Assembly: GCA_964559135.1 (NCBI GenBank)
Contig: CAZLGG010000001.1
Location: forward strand, 78,974 to 142,973
DNA length: 64,000 nt
Direction: 5' to 3'
DNA from: DRQF01 sp964559135
GTDB taxonomy: Bacteria > Planctomycetota > GCA-002687715 > DRQF01
Of the stretch, positions 17,366-26,748 are shown piece by piece (positions within the stretch are counted from its first letter, which is position 1; each line of letters starts with the position of its first letter). Made by a program: the position numbers and the translations under genes. The notes beneath the pieces were generated by a model that saw only the letters and a list, made by a program, of their open reading frames with translations, was not told where the DNA came from and did no database searches.

Positions 17366-19176
17366 TCGTCACGGTCCAGCTTCAGGGCCGCGAAGAAGGC
17401 GGACTGGGGAATCTCGACGTTGCCCACCGACTTCATGCGTCGCTTGCCTTCCTTTTGCTTCTCGAGCAGCTTGCGTTTGCGAGTGATGTCGCCGCCGTAG
17501 CACTTGGCCGTCACGTTTTTCCGCATCGCGCGGATGTTCTCGCGGGCGATGATCTTCCCGCCGATCGCCGCCTGCAACGGAATCTCGAAGAGGTGGCGGG
17601 GGATTTCCTTTTTCAACTTGATGAGAAGCTGCCGCCCCTTGCGCGTCGATTCGTCCCGATGGACGATCATGCTCAGCGCGTCCACGTCCGTCCCGTTCAC
17701 GAGGACTCTCAGCTTCACGAGATTCGCCGCGCGGTACTCCTTCACATGGTAGTCCATGGTCCCGTAGCCCTTCGTCGACGATTTCAGCTTGTCGTAGAAA
17801 TCGAAGATGATCTCCGAGAGTGGGATCTCGTAGTGGAGAAGGACCCGCTCGGTGCCCAGGTATTCCGTCTTGACGTAGGCGCCGCGGCGCTCTTCGCAGA
17901 GCCGCATGATCGCTCCGATGGCCGTGCTGGGGACGATCATGCTGACTTCGGCGATGGGCTCGCGGATTTCCTTGACCGTGCCGTCGTCCGGAAACTTCGA
18001 GGGGCTGTCGATGAGGAATTCGCGGTTGTCGGTCGTCTGGAGTTCATACGTGACATTGGGGGGCGTTTGGACGAGGTCGATTCCCGATTCCCGTTCCAGG
18101 CGCTCCTGGACGATCTCCATGTGGAGAAGGCCCAGAAATCCGGCGCGGAATCCGAACCCCAGGGCATCGGACGTCTCGGGTTCGAAATTGAAACTGGCGT
18201 CATTCAGGTGCAGTTTGTCGAGGGCCGCGCGCAGGTTCTCGTAGTCGCCCGGGTTGCTGGGATACAGCCCGCAGTACACGAAAGGCCTCGGTTCTTCGTA
18301 GCCGGGTAGAGCCTCGACGTCGGTCTTTTGATGAGTGACCGTGTCGCCGATCTTCACGTCATGAATCGTCTTGATATTGCAGATGAGATAGCCGACCTCT
18401 CCCGTCGAGAGTTCATCCACGGCCACCATGTCCGGGCGGAACTTGCCGAGTTCGAGCACTTCATAGGCCTTGTGGGCGCCGAGCATCCGGATCCGATCGC
18501 GCTTTTTCACGCGGCCGTTCACGACTCGGACGTAGACGATGACGCCCCGATAGTCGTCGAAGACCGAATCGAAGATCAATGCCTGGAGTTCTGATTCCGG
18601 ATCGCCGCTCGGCGCGGGGATGCGGTCGACGACACGGTTCAGCAACTCGGCCACGCCGGCTCCGGTCTTCGCCGAGATGTGCATGACCTCTTCGGCGGGC
18701 AATCCCAGGACCGACTCGATTTCCATGGCGACTTCGTCCGGTCTGGCCACGGGGAGATCGACCTTGTTGAGGACCGGAATGATTTCCAGATCGGAGTCGA
18801 CGGCCAACCACGTGTTCGCGGCCGTTTGCGCCTCGACGCCTTGAGCCGCATCGACGAGCAGGACGGCGCCTTCGCAGGCCGCCATGCTGCGGGAAACCTC
18901 GTAGCTGAAGTCCACGTGTCCCGGCGTATCGATCAGGTGCACGATGTAGGGGATGCCATCCTTCTCCCAATGGATCTCCACAGCCTTCGCCTTGATGGTG
19001 ATGCCGCGTTCACGCTCGAGATCCATGTCGTCGAGGAGTTGGTCCCTCCGATTGCGTTCATTCACGGTACCCGTGATCTCCATGATCCGGTCCGCGAGGG
19101 TCGACTTGCCATGGTCGATGTGCGCGATGATGCAGAAATTCCGAATCCGCGCTGTCTTGTTGTTCGATTCTGGCAT
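17362..19176 (-). CDS. lepA: elongation factor 4 (LepA)
   Basis: A 604-residue translational GTPase, the normal length for LepA. The start at 19176 overlaps the rdgB stop as TGATG and gives MPESNNKTARIRNF; the longer upstream frame lies within rdgB. G1 is AHIDHGKST (18-26), G3 DTPGHVDF, G4 NKVDLP. The LepA-specific C-terminal domain is seen in RKRKLLEKQKEGKRRMK and ending IPQSAFFAALK. It binds the ribosome and affects translocation and initiation. It is in the unit rph-rdgB-lepA-sip-sip-lptB. Confidence 0.97.
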   Translation of the reverse strand: MPESNNKTARIRNFCIIAHIDHGKSTLADRIMEITGTVNERNRRDQLLDDMDLERERGITIKAKAVEIHWEKDGIPYIVHLIDTPGHVDFSYEVSRSMAACEGAVLLVDAAQGVEAQTAANTWLAVDSDLEIIPVLNKVDLPVARPDEVAMEIESVLGLPAEEVMHISAKTGAGVAELLNRVVDRIPAPSGDPESELQALIFDSVFDDYRGVIVYVRVVNGRVKKRDRIRMLGAHKAYEVLELGKFRPDMVAVDELSTGEVGYLICNIKTIHDVKIGDTVTHQKTDVEALPGYEEPRPFVYCGLYPSNPGDYENLRAALDKLHLNDASFNFEPETSDALGFGFRAGFLGLLHMEIVQERLERESGIDLVQTPPNVTYELQTTDNREFLIDSPSKFPDDGTVKEIREPIAEVSMIVPSTAIGAIMRLCEERRGAYVKTEYLGTERVLLHYEIPLSEIIFDFYDKLKSSTKGYGTMDYHVKEYRAANLVKLRVLVNGTDVDALSMIVHRDESTRKGRQLLIKLKKEIPRHLFEIPLQAAIGGKIIARENIRAMRKNVTAKCYGGDITRKRKLLEKQKEGKRRMKSVGNVEIPQSAFFAALKLDRDE

Positions 19177-19802
19177 CAGAAGTTTTGTCGGTTCTCGATG
19201 ATGGAAAGGAGACTGGGGAACGAGCTTTTCAGTTGCTCGAGAGCGCGGCCTCGGTGGGAGACCTGCGCTTTGCGCGGCCCGTCCACTTCGGCGAAGGTCT
19301 CTCCCCATTCAGGGTACAGAAACAAAGGATCGTAGCCGAACCCCCCTTCGCCCCGAGGACTTTCAAGAATTCGGCCCCGGACCACGCCCTCGGTCGTCAA
19401 ATGAACCTCCCCCGGACTGGCCACCGCAATGACGCATCGAAACTGGGCGCCCCGCTGCTCCTCGCAGATGCCTTCCAATTCTTCCAACAGCTTGGCGTTG
19501 TTCGCCGCGTCGTCCCCCTCTTTTCCGGCGTAGCGCGAGGAGTGGACTCCGGGTGCGCCCCCGAGGGCGTCGACTTCGAGGCCTGAATCGTCCGCGACGC
19601 AAATCTCACCGCATTGCTCCGCATACCACAGAGCTTTCTTTTTCGCGTTTTCGGCGAACGTGCGGCCGTCTTCGACGGCGGTTTCCACGCCTGGACGGAC
19701 CTCTTCCACGGAAACGATTTCGCAACCCAAGGGGGCAAGGATCTGCTTCATCTCCGAGAGCTTTTTCGGGTTTTTCGTCGCGATGACCAGCCGTCGAGCC
19801 AT
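19176..19802 (-). CDS. rdgB: non-canonical purine NTP pyrophosphatase (RdgB/HAM1)
   Basis: A 208-residue Ham1 family enzyme that hydrolyses dITP, ITP and XTP to monophosphates to keep them out of nucleic acids. The N-terminal ATKNPKKLSEM, the DDSGLEVDALGGAPGVHSSR block, FGYDPLF and the C-terminal SHRGRAL are all family signatures. It begins 9 bases after rph, a common neighbour, and overlaps lepA by one base. Confidence 0.96.
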   Translation of the reverse strand: MARRLVIATKNPKKLSEMKQILAPLGCEIVSVEEVRPGVETAVEDGRTFAENAKKKALWYAEQCGEICVADDSGLEVDALGGAPGVHSSRYAGKEGDDAANNAKLLEELEGICEEQRGAQFRCVIAVASPGEVHLTTEGVVRGRILESPRGEGGFGYDPLFLYPEWGETFAEVDGPRKAQVSHRGRALEQLKSSFPSLLSIIENRQNF

Positions 19803-19811
19803 GGTGTCTCC

Positions 19812-20537
19812 TCAACCCAGGCGAATCAGGGCCCGGTTTTGAATGGACGCGATCGTCTGAATGCCCTGTTCGGCCATCTCCAGACACGAGAGGAATTGGT
19901 TTCGGGGCAACGGGCGCTTCTCGGCCGTTCCCTGGACCTCGATGATTTGCCCCTCGTGGGTCATGACGAAATTGAGATCCGACTCTGCCTGGGAGTCCTC
20001 CTCGTAGGTGGGGTCGAGCAGGGGTTTCCCGTCCACCACCACCACGCTCACCGCCGCCAAGCCTCCTCGGAGGGGGTCTTTCTTGAGAACTTTCTCCCCG
20101 CGGAGTCGATGCACCGCGTCATACAGGGCGATCCAGGCTCCCGTGATCGAAGCGGTCCTCGTCCCGGCGTCCGCCTCCACGACGTCGCAGTCGAGCCAGA
20201 GCGTGCGAGGCCCCAGAGCCTTTTGGTCCACGATCGTGCGGAGCGATCGGCCGATGAGCCTTTGAATCTCCACGGTGCGCCCGTCCAGGTTGACGCGGCG
20301 ACCGTCCCGAATCTTTCGTTGTCCCGTGGAACCCGGGAGCATGCCGTATTCGGCGCTCACCCAGCCCAGTCCCTTGTTGTAGAGGAAAGGAGGCACCTGC
20401 TCCTGGACGGTGGCCGTGACGATCACCCGTGTCCGTCCCCATTCGATGAAAACAGAGCCGGCGGCGGAGGGGACGAAGTCCCGGGTGATCTTGATGTCCC
20501 GGAGTTGGTCCGGGGCGCGGCCATCGGAGCGCGACAT
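19812..20537 (-). CDS. rph: ribonuclease PH
   Basis: A 241-residue phosphorolytic 3'-5' exoribonuclease that trims tRNA 3' ends. Signatures: the start RSDGRAPDQLRDIKITRDF, GWVSAEYGMLPGST, EIQRLIGRSLRTIVD, LDCDVVEADAGTRTASITG near 130-150, and GTAEKRPLPRNQF. It is the first gene of the minus-strand operon and has a near-consensus promoter about 50-80 bases upstream. Confidence 0.97.
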   Translation of the reverse strand: MSRSDGRAPDQLRDIKITRDFVPSAAGSVFIEWGRTRVIVTATVQEQVPPFLYNKGLGWVSAEYGMLPGSTGQRKIRDGRRVNLDGRTVEIQRLIGRSLRTIVDQKALGPRTLWLDCDVVEADAGTRTASITGAWIALYDAVHRLRGEKVLKKDPLRGGLAAVSVVVVDGKPLLDPTYEEDSQAESDLNFVMTHEGQIIEVQGTAEKRPLPRNQFLSCLEMAEQGIQTIASIQNRALIRLG

Positions 20538-20927
20538 GACGTATCCTCTTGCTCTGTATATATTTGAGACTCAGTCGCCAAGGCTGCGCATTATAGGGGC
20601 CCTCCCGGTCGCGAACAAGCGCTCCTCGCCCAGGCCCTCCGGGTGGAAAACGAGCGGATGTGAACGAACGCAGGCCGGGTGGGCGGAGCCCCACGAGCCT
20701 CGAGATTCCCCCAAAGGGTGAGAATCGGCGACACCCGGTTGACGGTCGCATTTGCAAGGTGTCACAACATTTATCTATGTCATGGGTTGTGTCGCCTCCT
20801 TCGATGGGCCGGCCGACTCGGTGCCTGGGAACGGCGCGGACCCATTTGGTGCCACGATTCGGTATGAGGCTTGCGTACATCATGTTGGAGCGTCTTTTGT
20901 AGCTCGGTTCGGAACGGAGTCGACACG
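20538..20927. other. 390-base divergent intergenic region
   Basis: Separates rph (-) from the HEAT-repeat gene (+). The rph-proximal end holds the minus-strand promoter described separately. An A/T-rich patch at about 20765-20790 contains the inverted pair CACAAC/GTTGTG. I see no convincing plus-strand -35/-10 pair, no RNA gene and no protein-like frame. Confidence 0.4.
20590..20618 (-). promoter_or_regulatory. sigma70-type promoter for rph-rdgB-lepA-sip-sip-lptB
   Basis: On the minus strand a perfect -10 TATAAT (20595-20590) is preceded by 17 bases and TTGTTC (20618-20613) as -35, four of six consensus matches. The start of rph lies 52 bases beyond the -10. In such GC-rich DNA a perfect TATAAT at correct spacing is unlikely by chance. 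Confidence 0.7.
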
Positions 20928-23072
20928 ATGCGTCGATCACAGTCCTCGATCTTTTTGATCCTCACCTTTCTCCTCGGTCTGGTCGCAACGGCCTCGGCCC
21001 AAGTCCGTCCCGTACGGCCGGTGACGTCGACTCCCCGGGTCGGTCCGACGGGCAACGGCGGGACCCATCGTCCGACGCGCCCGACACCTCCCGACGGCCG
21101 TCCTGGACGGCGTCGGTCCAGGCCGCAGTCGACGCCGACGCCCGCGGGCGGGGGGGCGCCCGGGTCGTTCACTCCCTCCGGAGTCGGTGAGGCCAGTCCG
21201 CGCCCCGTGGAGGGCGTCGGAAGTCCTTCACCTACCGGCCCCGTCCCCGGAGGGAGCGGCGGGACCACGCCCACCCCCGTCTCGACGCTGCCCACGCCTC
21301 CGGGGCTCGCGGGTTTCGGCATTCCCCGGGCCGCCGACCCCTCGCCTGCGCCCTTGCCCAAGGGGGGCGAGACCGGGCCTTTGGGAGACGCGAATTCCGA
21401 GGACAGTTGGCTGAATTGGTGGCGGCTCAACGAGGCCTGGTATCTCGACCTCGAGCGCCGCTATCTGTCGAGAAACCGAGAGCGCGAGCTCGATGCGGAT
21501 CTCTTCACTCCCGCGGACACTCCGGTCGCCCGTCCCGCGGATGCCACTTCGGAAGTTCTTCGCTCCCGAGTTCTTCCCGTCTTGAAGCGCCTGACGGCTC
21601 ACAGTCATCCCGGCGTTCGCGCCGAAGCCGTCTTGGCTCTCGGCAAGATCGGGCAGCGCATCGATCTCCCTTTGATCACGCCCTTGCTCTCGGATAAGGA
21701 CAAGAATGTTCGGAAGGCCGCCATCCTGGCCCTGGGACTCTTGAAGACCCCGGCGTCGCGGCCGTTTCTTTCGTCGATCCTCAAGAGCCGTCGGAGGCAG
21801 GATGCGGAGATCGCCTATGCGGCGGTCGCCCTGGGCTTGCTGGGACAAAGAAAAGCTGTTCCTGTTCTGATCCAGCGACTGAAGCAGGGTCGGGGTGTCC
21901 GCGAAGTGGAATCGTCCATCCTGTATGCCCTGGGGCTCCTCGATACGCCCCGGTCGCGCGCCTTCCTCGAGTACTACGTTTTGTCGCCGTCGCGGGATGA
22001 TGTCCTCCGTTCGGTGGGCGTGCAGGCTCTGGCTCTGGGCGGCCATCCCGAGTCGATCGACGTGTTGCTCCGCGTCGTGGACGATCCGGACGTGAACATC
22101 CGCCGCAGCGCGGTCATCGGCCTTGGCCGGGTGCGGTTCGTCAGCCCCTTCGCGATGGACTTGGAGGTCGCTGAACGGGAGTTGGCGGAGCACTTCGACG
22201 GAGACGGTACGGAGCGCGCCGACCTCATCGCCGGCGACTATCTCGGCCGGCTTCGCCTGAAGGCCGAAGAGGACACGCTTCGACTTGCAGCCCTGAAGGA
22301 GGATGTCGTGGCGCGGCTCGTCAAGGACGGTCTCGGGGACAGCGACGTCATGGTGCGGAACTTCGCGGCGTTGGCTTTGGGGGAGTTGGGGGGCACCCAG
22401 GCGCGCAAGGCTCTGCAGCACCTTCTCGAGACGACGCGTCTCAACTCGACGCGGGCTTTCGCCTCACTGGGTTTGGCCGTCGACGGCGACAAGGCTGACC
22501 GCAAAGTCGTCTTCCGGCGCTTGGCCAAGGGACGTATCGATCCGTCGACCCGCGCCGCGATGATGCTTTCGCTGGGTCTTCTGGGTGAAGGGGGCGTCTC
22601 CGACTTCGCCATCCGACGTCTCCAGAACCTGGGCGACACCACCAGTTCTCGCTTCGCCGCGGTGTCGTTGGGGCTCGTCGGTGAGAAGAGAGCCCTGCCG
22701 TTTCTCCGCACTGGGGTGACTCGCAGCGGACGCCCCGAACTGAAGCGCGCCTTCGGTCTGGGCCTGGCTCTCTTGGGTGACACCGAGGTCGTGAAATCTC
22801 TCGGAAAACTATTGAACGCATCCAAAGCCAGTGAAACCCGGATTCAGACGGCGGCCGCGCTTTCCGCGATCAACGACATCTCCGCCATGGACGTCCTCTT
22901 GAAGGCCGCCACGTCGAAGAAGCACAAGGCGAAGGATATCGAGTTGGCGGCGTTCGCGCGCGCCATCGGCGTCATCGGGGAGCGGGGCTGGCGCCCCATC
23001 CTCTCGCCGGTGTTCCGGCATCTGAACTACCTGACGCCGGTTCAGGCCTTGAGGGAGATCGCACTGCTCTGA
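20928..23072 (+). CDS. secreted HEAT-repeat protein
   Basis: A 714-residue protein. The ATG at 20928 is chosen because GGAG sits 8 bases upstream and it opens a signal peptide (IFLILTFLLGLVATASAQ, cleavage near residue 25). Residues about 26-150 are a low-complexity linker rich in Pro, Gly, Thr and Arg. From about 205 to the end come many helical HEAT/PBS-lyase-type repeats, for example HPGVRAEAVLALGKIG, DKNVRKAAILALGLL, DPDVNIRRSAVIGLGRV and VMVRNFAALALGELGG. Such arrays bind proteins. The role is unknown; an exported scaffold tethered through a flexible linker is inferred. Confidence 0.87.
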   Translation: MRRSQSSIFLILTFLLGLVATASAQVRPVRPVTSTPRVGPTGNGGTHRPTRPTPPDGRPGRRRSRPQSTPTPAGGGAPGSFTPSGVGEASPRPVEGVGSPSPTGPVPGGSGGTTPTPVSTLPTPPGLAGFGIPRAADPSPAPLPKGGETGPLGDANSEDSWLNWWRLNEAWYLDLERRYLSRNRERELDADLFTPADTPVARPADATSEVLRSRVLPVLKRLTAHSHPGVRAEAVLALGKIGQRIDLPLITPLLSDKDKNVRKAAILALGLLKTPASRPFLSSILKSRRRQDAEIAYAAVALGLLGQRKAVPVLIQRLKQGRGVREVESSILYALGLLDTPRSRAFLEYYVLSPSRDDVLRSVGVQALALGGHPESIDVLLRVVDDPDVNIRRSAVIGLGRVRFVSPFAMDLEVAERELAEHFDGDGTERADLIAGDYLGRLRLKAEEDTLRLAALKEDVVARLVKDGLGDSDVMVRNFAALALGELGGTQARKALQHLLETTRLNSTRAFASLGLAVDGDKADRKVVFRRLAKGRIDPSTRAAMMLSLGLLGEGGVSDFAIRRLQNLGDTTSSRFAAVSLGLVGEKRALPFLRTGVTRSGRPELKRAFGLGLALLGDTEVVKSLGKLLNASKASETRIQTAAALSAINDISAMDVLLKAATSKKHKAKDIELAAFARAIGVIGERGWRPILSPVFRHLNYLTPVQALREIALL

Positions 23073-23105
23073 GCGGCTCGACAACGGATTTCGCCGTTTG
23101 GGCGG

Positions 23106-25733
23106 TCACGGTTCGACGGCCCTGGCCGCGCGAAGTCCCAAGTTGTAAAGAGGCGTCTCCGGCAAGAGCTTGTCCCTGTTGGCGGAACGGGCGCGGACGG
23201 CCAGATAACTGAAACAGCCGCCTCGAAACACCCGTTCCGCGGTGGACGATTTCAGGAGAAGCCCGGTACCCGGGGTGTGTCCTCCTTCATAGGGTCCGAA
23301 AGCGTCCTCGCACCACTCCCAGATGTTGCCATGGACGTCGTAGAGCCCGTAGCCGTTGGGGGCGAAGCTCCCCACGGGAGCTGTCATCGGAAACCCGTCT
23401 TGGATCCCCTGCTCATAGATCACGCCGGCTCCGAATCCTTCGAGGAATGACTCGTCGGCCAGGTTGGCGTACTTCGCGCACTGGAAGACGTCGTCGCCGA
23501 AACTCCAGGGCGACGTCGTGCCTCCCCGCGCGGCGAATTCCCACTGAGATTCCGTGGGCACGGCGAGCCCGAATCTGGTGAGCAGTTGTCTTGCCCTGAA
23601 CCACGTGACGTTCTCCAAGGGTCGCATCAGGCATCCCTCGTCATCGAGACGTCCACCGCTGGTTTTCGCGGTCCAATAGGAGGGGTCGTGTCCCCCCGAC
23701 ATCCTCATCCATTGCGCACGCGTGATCTCGAACTTCCCGATGAAGTAACTCGTCAAACTCACCGGATGAGGGGGCGATTCGTCCTCTTCGGCTGAAGAAT
23801 CGTAATTCGCCTTGTCGGCTGAGGAGGCCTGAGCTCCCTGCAGGAAGGTCTTGGCGGGGAGGAGAACCAGGATGATTCCCGTCGTGGCGTCAAACGGAGT
23901 CAGGAGTCCCGCCGCATCCCGATGGGGATAGGGGGCTCCTCGCTCGTGACTGGCCCAGTGGAGAAACTCCTCGTGGCCGGAACTGGGGTCGGGGCCCAGC
24001 GGAACGAGGCCCTCCTGCGGACGGACGACGAATCCCCGATACCGCTCGTTGCGTCGCATACGATCGGCGCAGGCCTTCCAGCGAGATTCGGCGTCGACAA
24101 GCGTGGCAAAGACCAGGGCTTCGGAGGCCTCTCGGCGTTTTCGGAGTTCGGCGAGGCCTCCGTCCGGGGCGTTCACGAATCGCCCGAGATCCCTCACCAA
24201 CTCCGTGAGAACCTCGTGTTTCCAAGCGAGAAAATTGGCATCGGGTTCGGGGAAGGTCCAGGATTCGTGGGGGGCGGACGGCGGCCGGCCCAACGCCTCG
24301 AGCTTTCGCAGGGCGCGTTCATGCTCCGCCAGCCGTTCCACCAAGGCCCGGTAGCGGGATTGAAACGCGTCGATTCTCGGGATGAGAGCTCGTCCGAGCG
24401 GCCAGAGGTCTTCGATATCCCGCTGGGCTTCGGCCATCAGTCGCACGTCCGCCATGCGCCGGGCCTCCGCGAGGGCGCCGACGGCTTCGTTCGTCTTGGT
24501 AACGAGGAGTCGATTCGTTCGATCGAGTTCCTTGTTTTTCCAAGTCGTCCAGGCGAGTCCGGCCACGAGAAACAAAAAGAGCGCGGAACCCAGCGAGGCG
24601 ATGACCGGATTGCGTCTGGCCCAGAGCGTCAATCTCGTGACGGCTCCCGTGGAGCGCGCTTGAATGGGCTCGAAGCGTTGAAAGCGTCTGAGGTCGTCGG
24701 CGAGACCCCTCGCCGTCTGGTAGCGGCGGTCCGGGTTCTTCTCCAGGCACCGGTGGACCACGACCTCGAGGTCCTTGGGGATTTCCGCATTGAGGCGACG
24801 GAGCGACGGTGTCGGCTCGAAATTGATTTTTCGATAGAGCCCTTCACGGGTGGGGGATTCGAAGGGGCGCTGAAGCGTGAGGCTCTCGAACAGGGCGACT
24901 CCCAGGGAATAGATGTCGGAGCGTCGATCCACGCGAATGCGATTGGCCGCCAATTGCTCAGGAGACATGTAGGCGGGGGTTCCCATGAAGTCGCCTGTCA
25001 TCGTCAGCTGGGGCCCGTCGCCTCTCTCGTCGTGAGCGAGGCCGAAGTCGAGGATCATCGCCCCGCCCGTCGGTGTGACCATGAGGTTGCCCGGTTTGAT
25101 GTCGCGGTGCACCAAGCCCGCTTCATGAGCTTCGTGAAGAGCGTCGGCCGCACTCTCGAAGAACCGCACGATGCGGAGGATTTCGGGTCTGGCAGGTCCC
25201 CCGGTGCGGCTCGCGCCCGGTGAGCGTGATGCGTCATCCCGGCGGACATCCGGAATGGCGACCGTGGAGATGAATTCATCGTGTTGGGCGGGGGCGTCGG
25301 GCCCCTTCGTGGCGTGGCTTTCCGCGATGCGTTGCTGGAGAGAACTTCCGTCCACGAGTTGCATCGCGATCCACGGCAGGCCGTGGGCTTCACCGAACTC
25401 GTAGACGGAGCAGATCCCCGGGTGGTCCAGCCGCGAGGCGACTTCGGCTTCGCGGGCGAAGCGCGCCACGATGCGGGAACGGAGGGTCGGGTCGACGAAG
25501 TCGAGGCGTCGGCTGAGCAGCTTGAGAGCCACCTTGCGGTGCAGGCGATTGTCTACCGCAAGGTAGACCTCGCCCTGCCCTCCGCTGCCCAGCAGACGGA
25601 GGAGCGTGAAATGCGCGATCGTCTTTTGGGCAGGTTCCGACGAGCCGTCGATCCCACCTCCGATGACGGTGGGCGGACTCAGGTCATCGACCGGTTCGGT
25701 CGGGGAGTTCTTCGGGGGATCGTCATTCGTCAT
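23106..25733 (-). CDS. Ser/Thr protein kinase fused to FGE-sulfatase domain
   Basis: An 875-residue protein. Residues 41-350 form a Hanks-type kinase: glycine loop GSGGQG (49-54), K71, HRDIKPGN with D211, DFG D229, and GTPAYMSPEQ; a polar insertion of about 45 residues (140-185) interrupts the N-lobe/C-lobe junction. A membrane segment follows at about 377-398. An outer region rich in charged helices leads to a C-terminal formylglycine-generating-enzyme/SUMF1-like domain (about 635-870) with VPTESQWEFAARGG, NGYGLYDVHGNIWEWCED and RVFRGGCF. The paired active-site cysteines of true FGE are not seen, so that half is more likely a ligand-binding module than an oxidase. Cytoplasmic kinase with an external sensor is inferred. 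Confidence 0.9.
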   Translation of the reverse strand: MTNDDPPKNSPTEPVDDLSPPTVIGGGIDGSSEPAQKTIAHFTLLRLLGSGGQGEVYLAVDNRLHRKVALKLLSRRLDFVDPTLRSRIVARFAREAEVASRLDHPGICSVYEFGEAHGLPWIAMQLVDGSSLQQRIAESHATKGPDAPAQHDEFISTVAIPDVRRDDASRSPGASRTGGPARPEILRIVRFFESAADALHEAHEAGLVHRDIKPGNLMVTPTGGAMILDFGLAHDERGDGPQLTMTGDFMGTPAYMSPEQLAANRIRVDRRSDIYSLGVALFESLTLQRPFESPTREGLYRKINFEPTPSLRRLNAEIPKDLEVVVHRCLEKNPDRRYQTARGLADDLRRFQRFEPIQARSTGAVTRLTLWARRNPVIASLGSALFLFLVAGLAWTTWKNKELDRTNRLLVTKTNEAVGALAEARRMADVRLMAEAQRDIEDLWPLGRALIPRIDAFQSRYRALVERLAEHERALRKLEALGRPPSAPHESWTFPEPDANFLAWKHEVLTELVRDLGRFVNAPDGGLAELRKRREASEALVFATLVDAESRWKACADRMRRNERYRGFVVRPQEGLVPLGPDPSSGHEEFLHWASHERGAPYPHRDAAGLLTPFDATTGIILVLLPAKTFLQGAQASSADKANYDSSAEEDESPPHPVSLTSYFIGKFEITRAQWMRMSGGHDPSYWTAKTSGGRLDDEGCLMRPLENVTWFRARQLLTRFGLAVPTESQWEFAARGGTTSPWSFGDDVFQCAKYANLADESFLEGFGAGVIYEQGIQDGFPMTAPVGSFAPNGYGLYDVHGNIWEWCEDAFGPYEGGHTPGTGLLLKSSTAERVFRGGCFSYLAVRARSANRDKLLPETPLYNLGLRAARAVEP

Positions 25734-25857
25734 GGCGCAATCCCCACCCTCCCCGATGAGACGGGGAGTGTCAAGATGACCCTCTTGATGGGAGTCACGA
25801 AGTCGTGGGATCAGCGGCCTCGGTCGCCATCGGCAGCCCTCCCGCGTGCTTGATGCC

Positions 25858-26748
25858 TCAGTCGAAAAGAAGGGTCAGATCGGGGGCGCGAACGCTGTGG
25901 GTCAGGGCTCCCATGGAGATCCGGTCGACACCGGTGGCCGCCACCTCGCGGAGGGCCTCCGGACGGATTCCACCCGAAGCTTCGAGCAGCGGCCGGCCGC
26001 CCTGGGCGTCTCGCAGGGAGACGGCTCGGCGAAGGGCGTCGGTCGGCATGTTGTCGAGCAGGACGATGTCCACGGTGGGATCGAGGGCGAGGACGGAGTT
26101 CAATTGTTCGAGGGATTCCACCTCGATCTCGACGAGCATGCCCTCGGGGCGTGCGGCCAGGAGCGCGGCCACGGTGTGCGCGAAGTCTTCCCCTTGCGAT
26201 CCGGAGAGTGCGAAGTGGTTCTCCTTGGCGAGGATCTGATCGTGGAGCCCCAGACGGTGGTTGGTGCCACCGCCCATGAGGACTGCGTACTTGTCGAGGC
26301 GCCTCCACCCGGGAAGTGTTTTTCGGGTTTCTAAAAGGCGGACCTTCTCGTTCGCCATGAGCTTCACGCAATGACGCGTGATGGTCGCGATGCCCGTCAT
26401 CCGCTGCAGCAGGTTCAGGAGGAGTCGCTCGGCGGAGAGGATCTCGCCGGCCGGCCCCTCGATCTCAGCCAGCACTTCGCCGGCGGTGAGGGTCCGGCCG
26501 TCTTCGACCGCCTCCTCGATATGAAAGGTCGCGCCCATGAGGTCCCGCACCCGCGATAGCAGGGGAAGGCCCGCCACCACCACGTCCTCGCGCGTGAGAA
26601 TGCGGGCGTGTCCCGCGCGGCTTTCCGGGACCATGAGCTCGGTCGTCACGTCACCGCGCCCCAGGTCCTCCTCGAGGGCGAGCTGGAGCAACGTGTCCGT
26701 ACTGGGGTGGTTGAGGAGGGCGAGGGGGTCGGTGGAGGTCGGGGTCAT
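25858..26748 (-). CDS. nadC: nicotinate-nucleotide pyrophosphorylase
   Basis: A 296-residue quinolinate phosphoribosyltransferase, converting quinolinate and PRPP to nicotinate mononucleotide in NAD synthesis. Signatures: LLLNLLQRMTGIAT, RLLETRKTLPGWRRLDKYAV, GGGTNHRLGLHDQILAKENH, LVEIEVESLEQL, DIVLLDNMPTD and the C-terminal EASGGIRPEALREVAATGVD. The ATG overlaps the stop of the upstream comEA-like gene. nadA and nadB are not in the window. Confidence 0.97.
   Translation of the reverse strand: MTPTSTDPLALLNHPSTDTLLQLALEEDLGRGDVTTELMVPESRAGHARILTREDVVVAGLPLLSRVRDLMGATFHIEEAVEDGRTLTAGEVLAEIEGPAGEILSAERLLLNLLQRMTGIATITRHCVKLMANEKVRLLETRKTLPGWRRLDKYAVLMGGGTNHRLGLHDQILAKENHFALSGSQGEDFAHTVAALLAARPEGMLVEIEVESLEQLNSVLALDPTVDIVLLDNMPTDALRRAVSLRDAQGGRPLLEASGGIRPEALREVAATGVDRISMGALTHSVRAPDLTLLFD

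Noticed and set aside
20752..20958. Short frame before the HEAT gene as a small protein
   Set aside because: No ribosome site and no protein-like composition; it runs into the signal peptide region in another frame.
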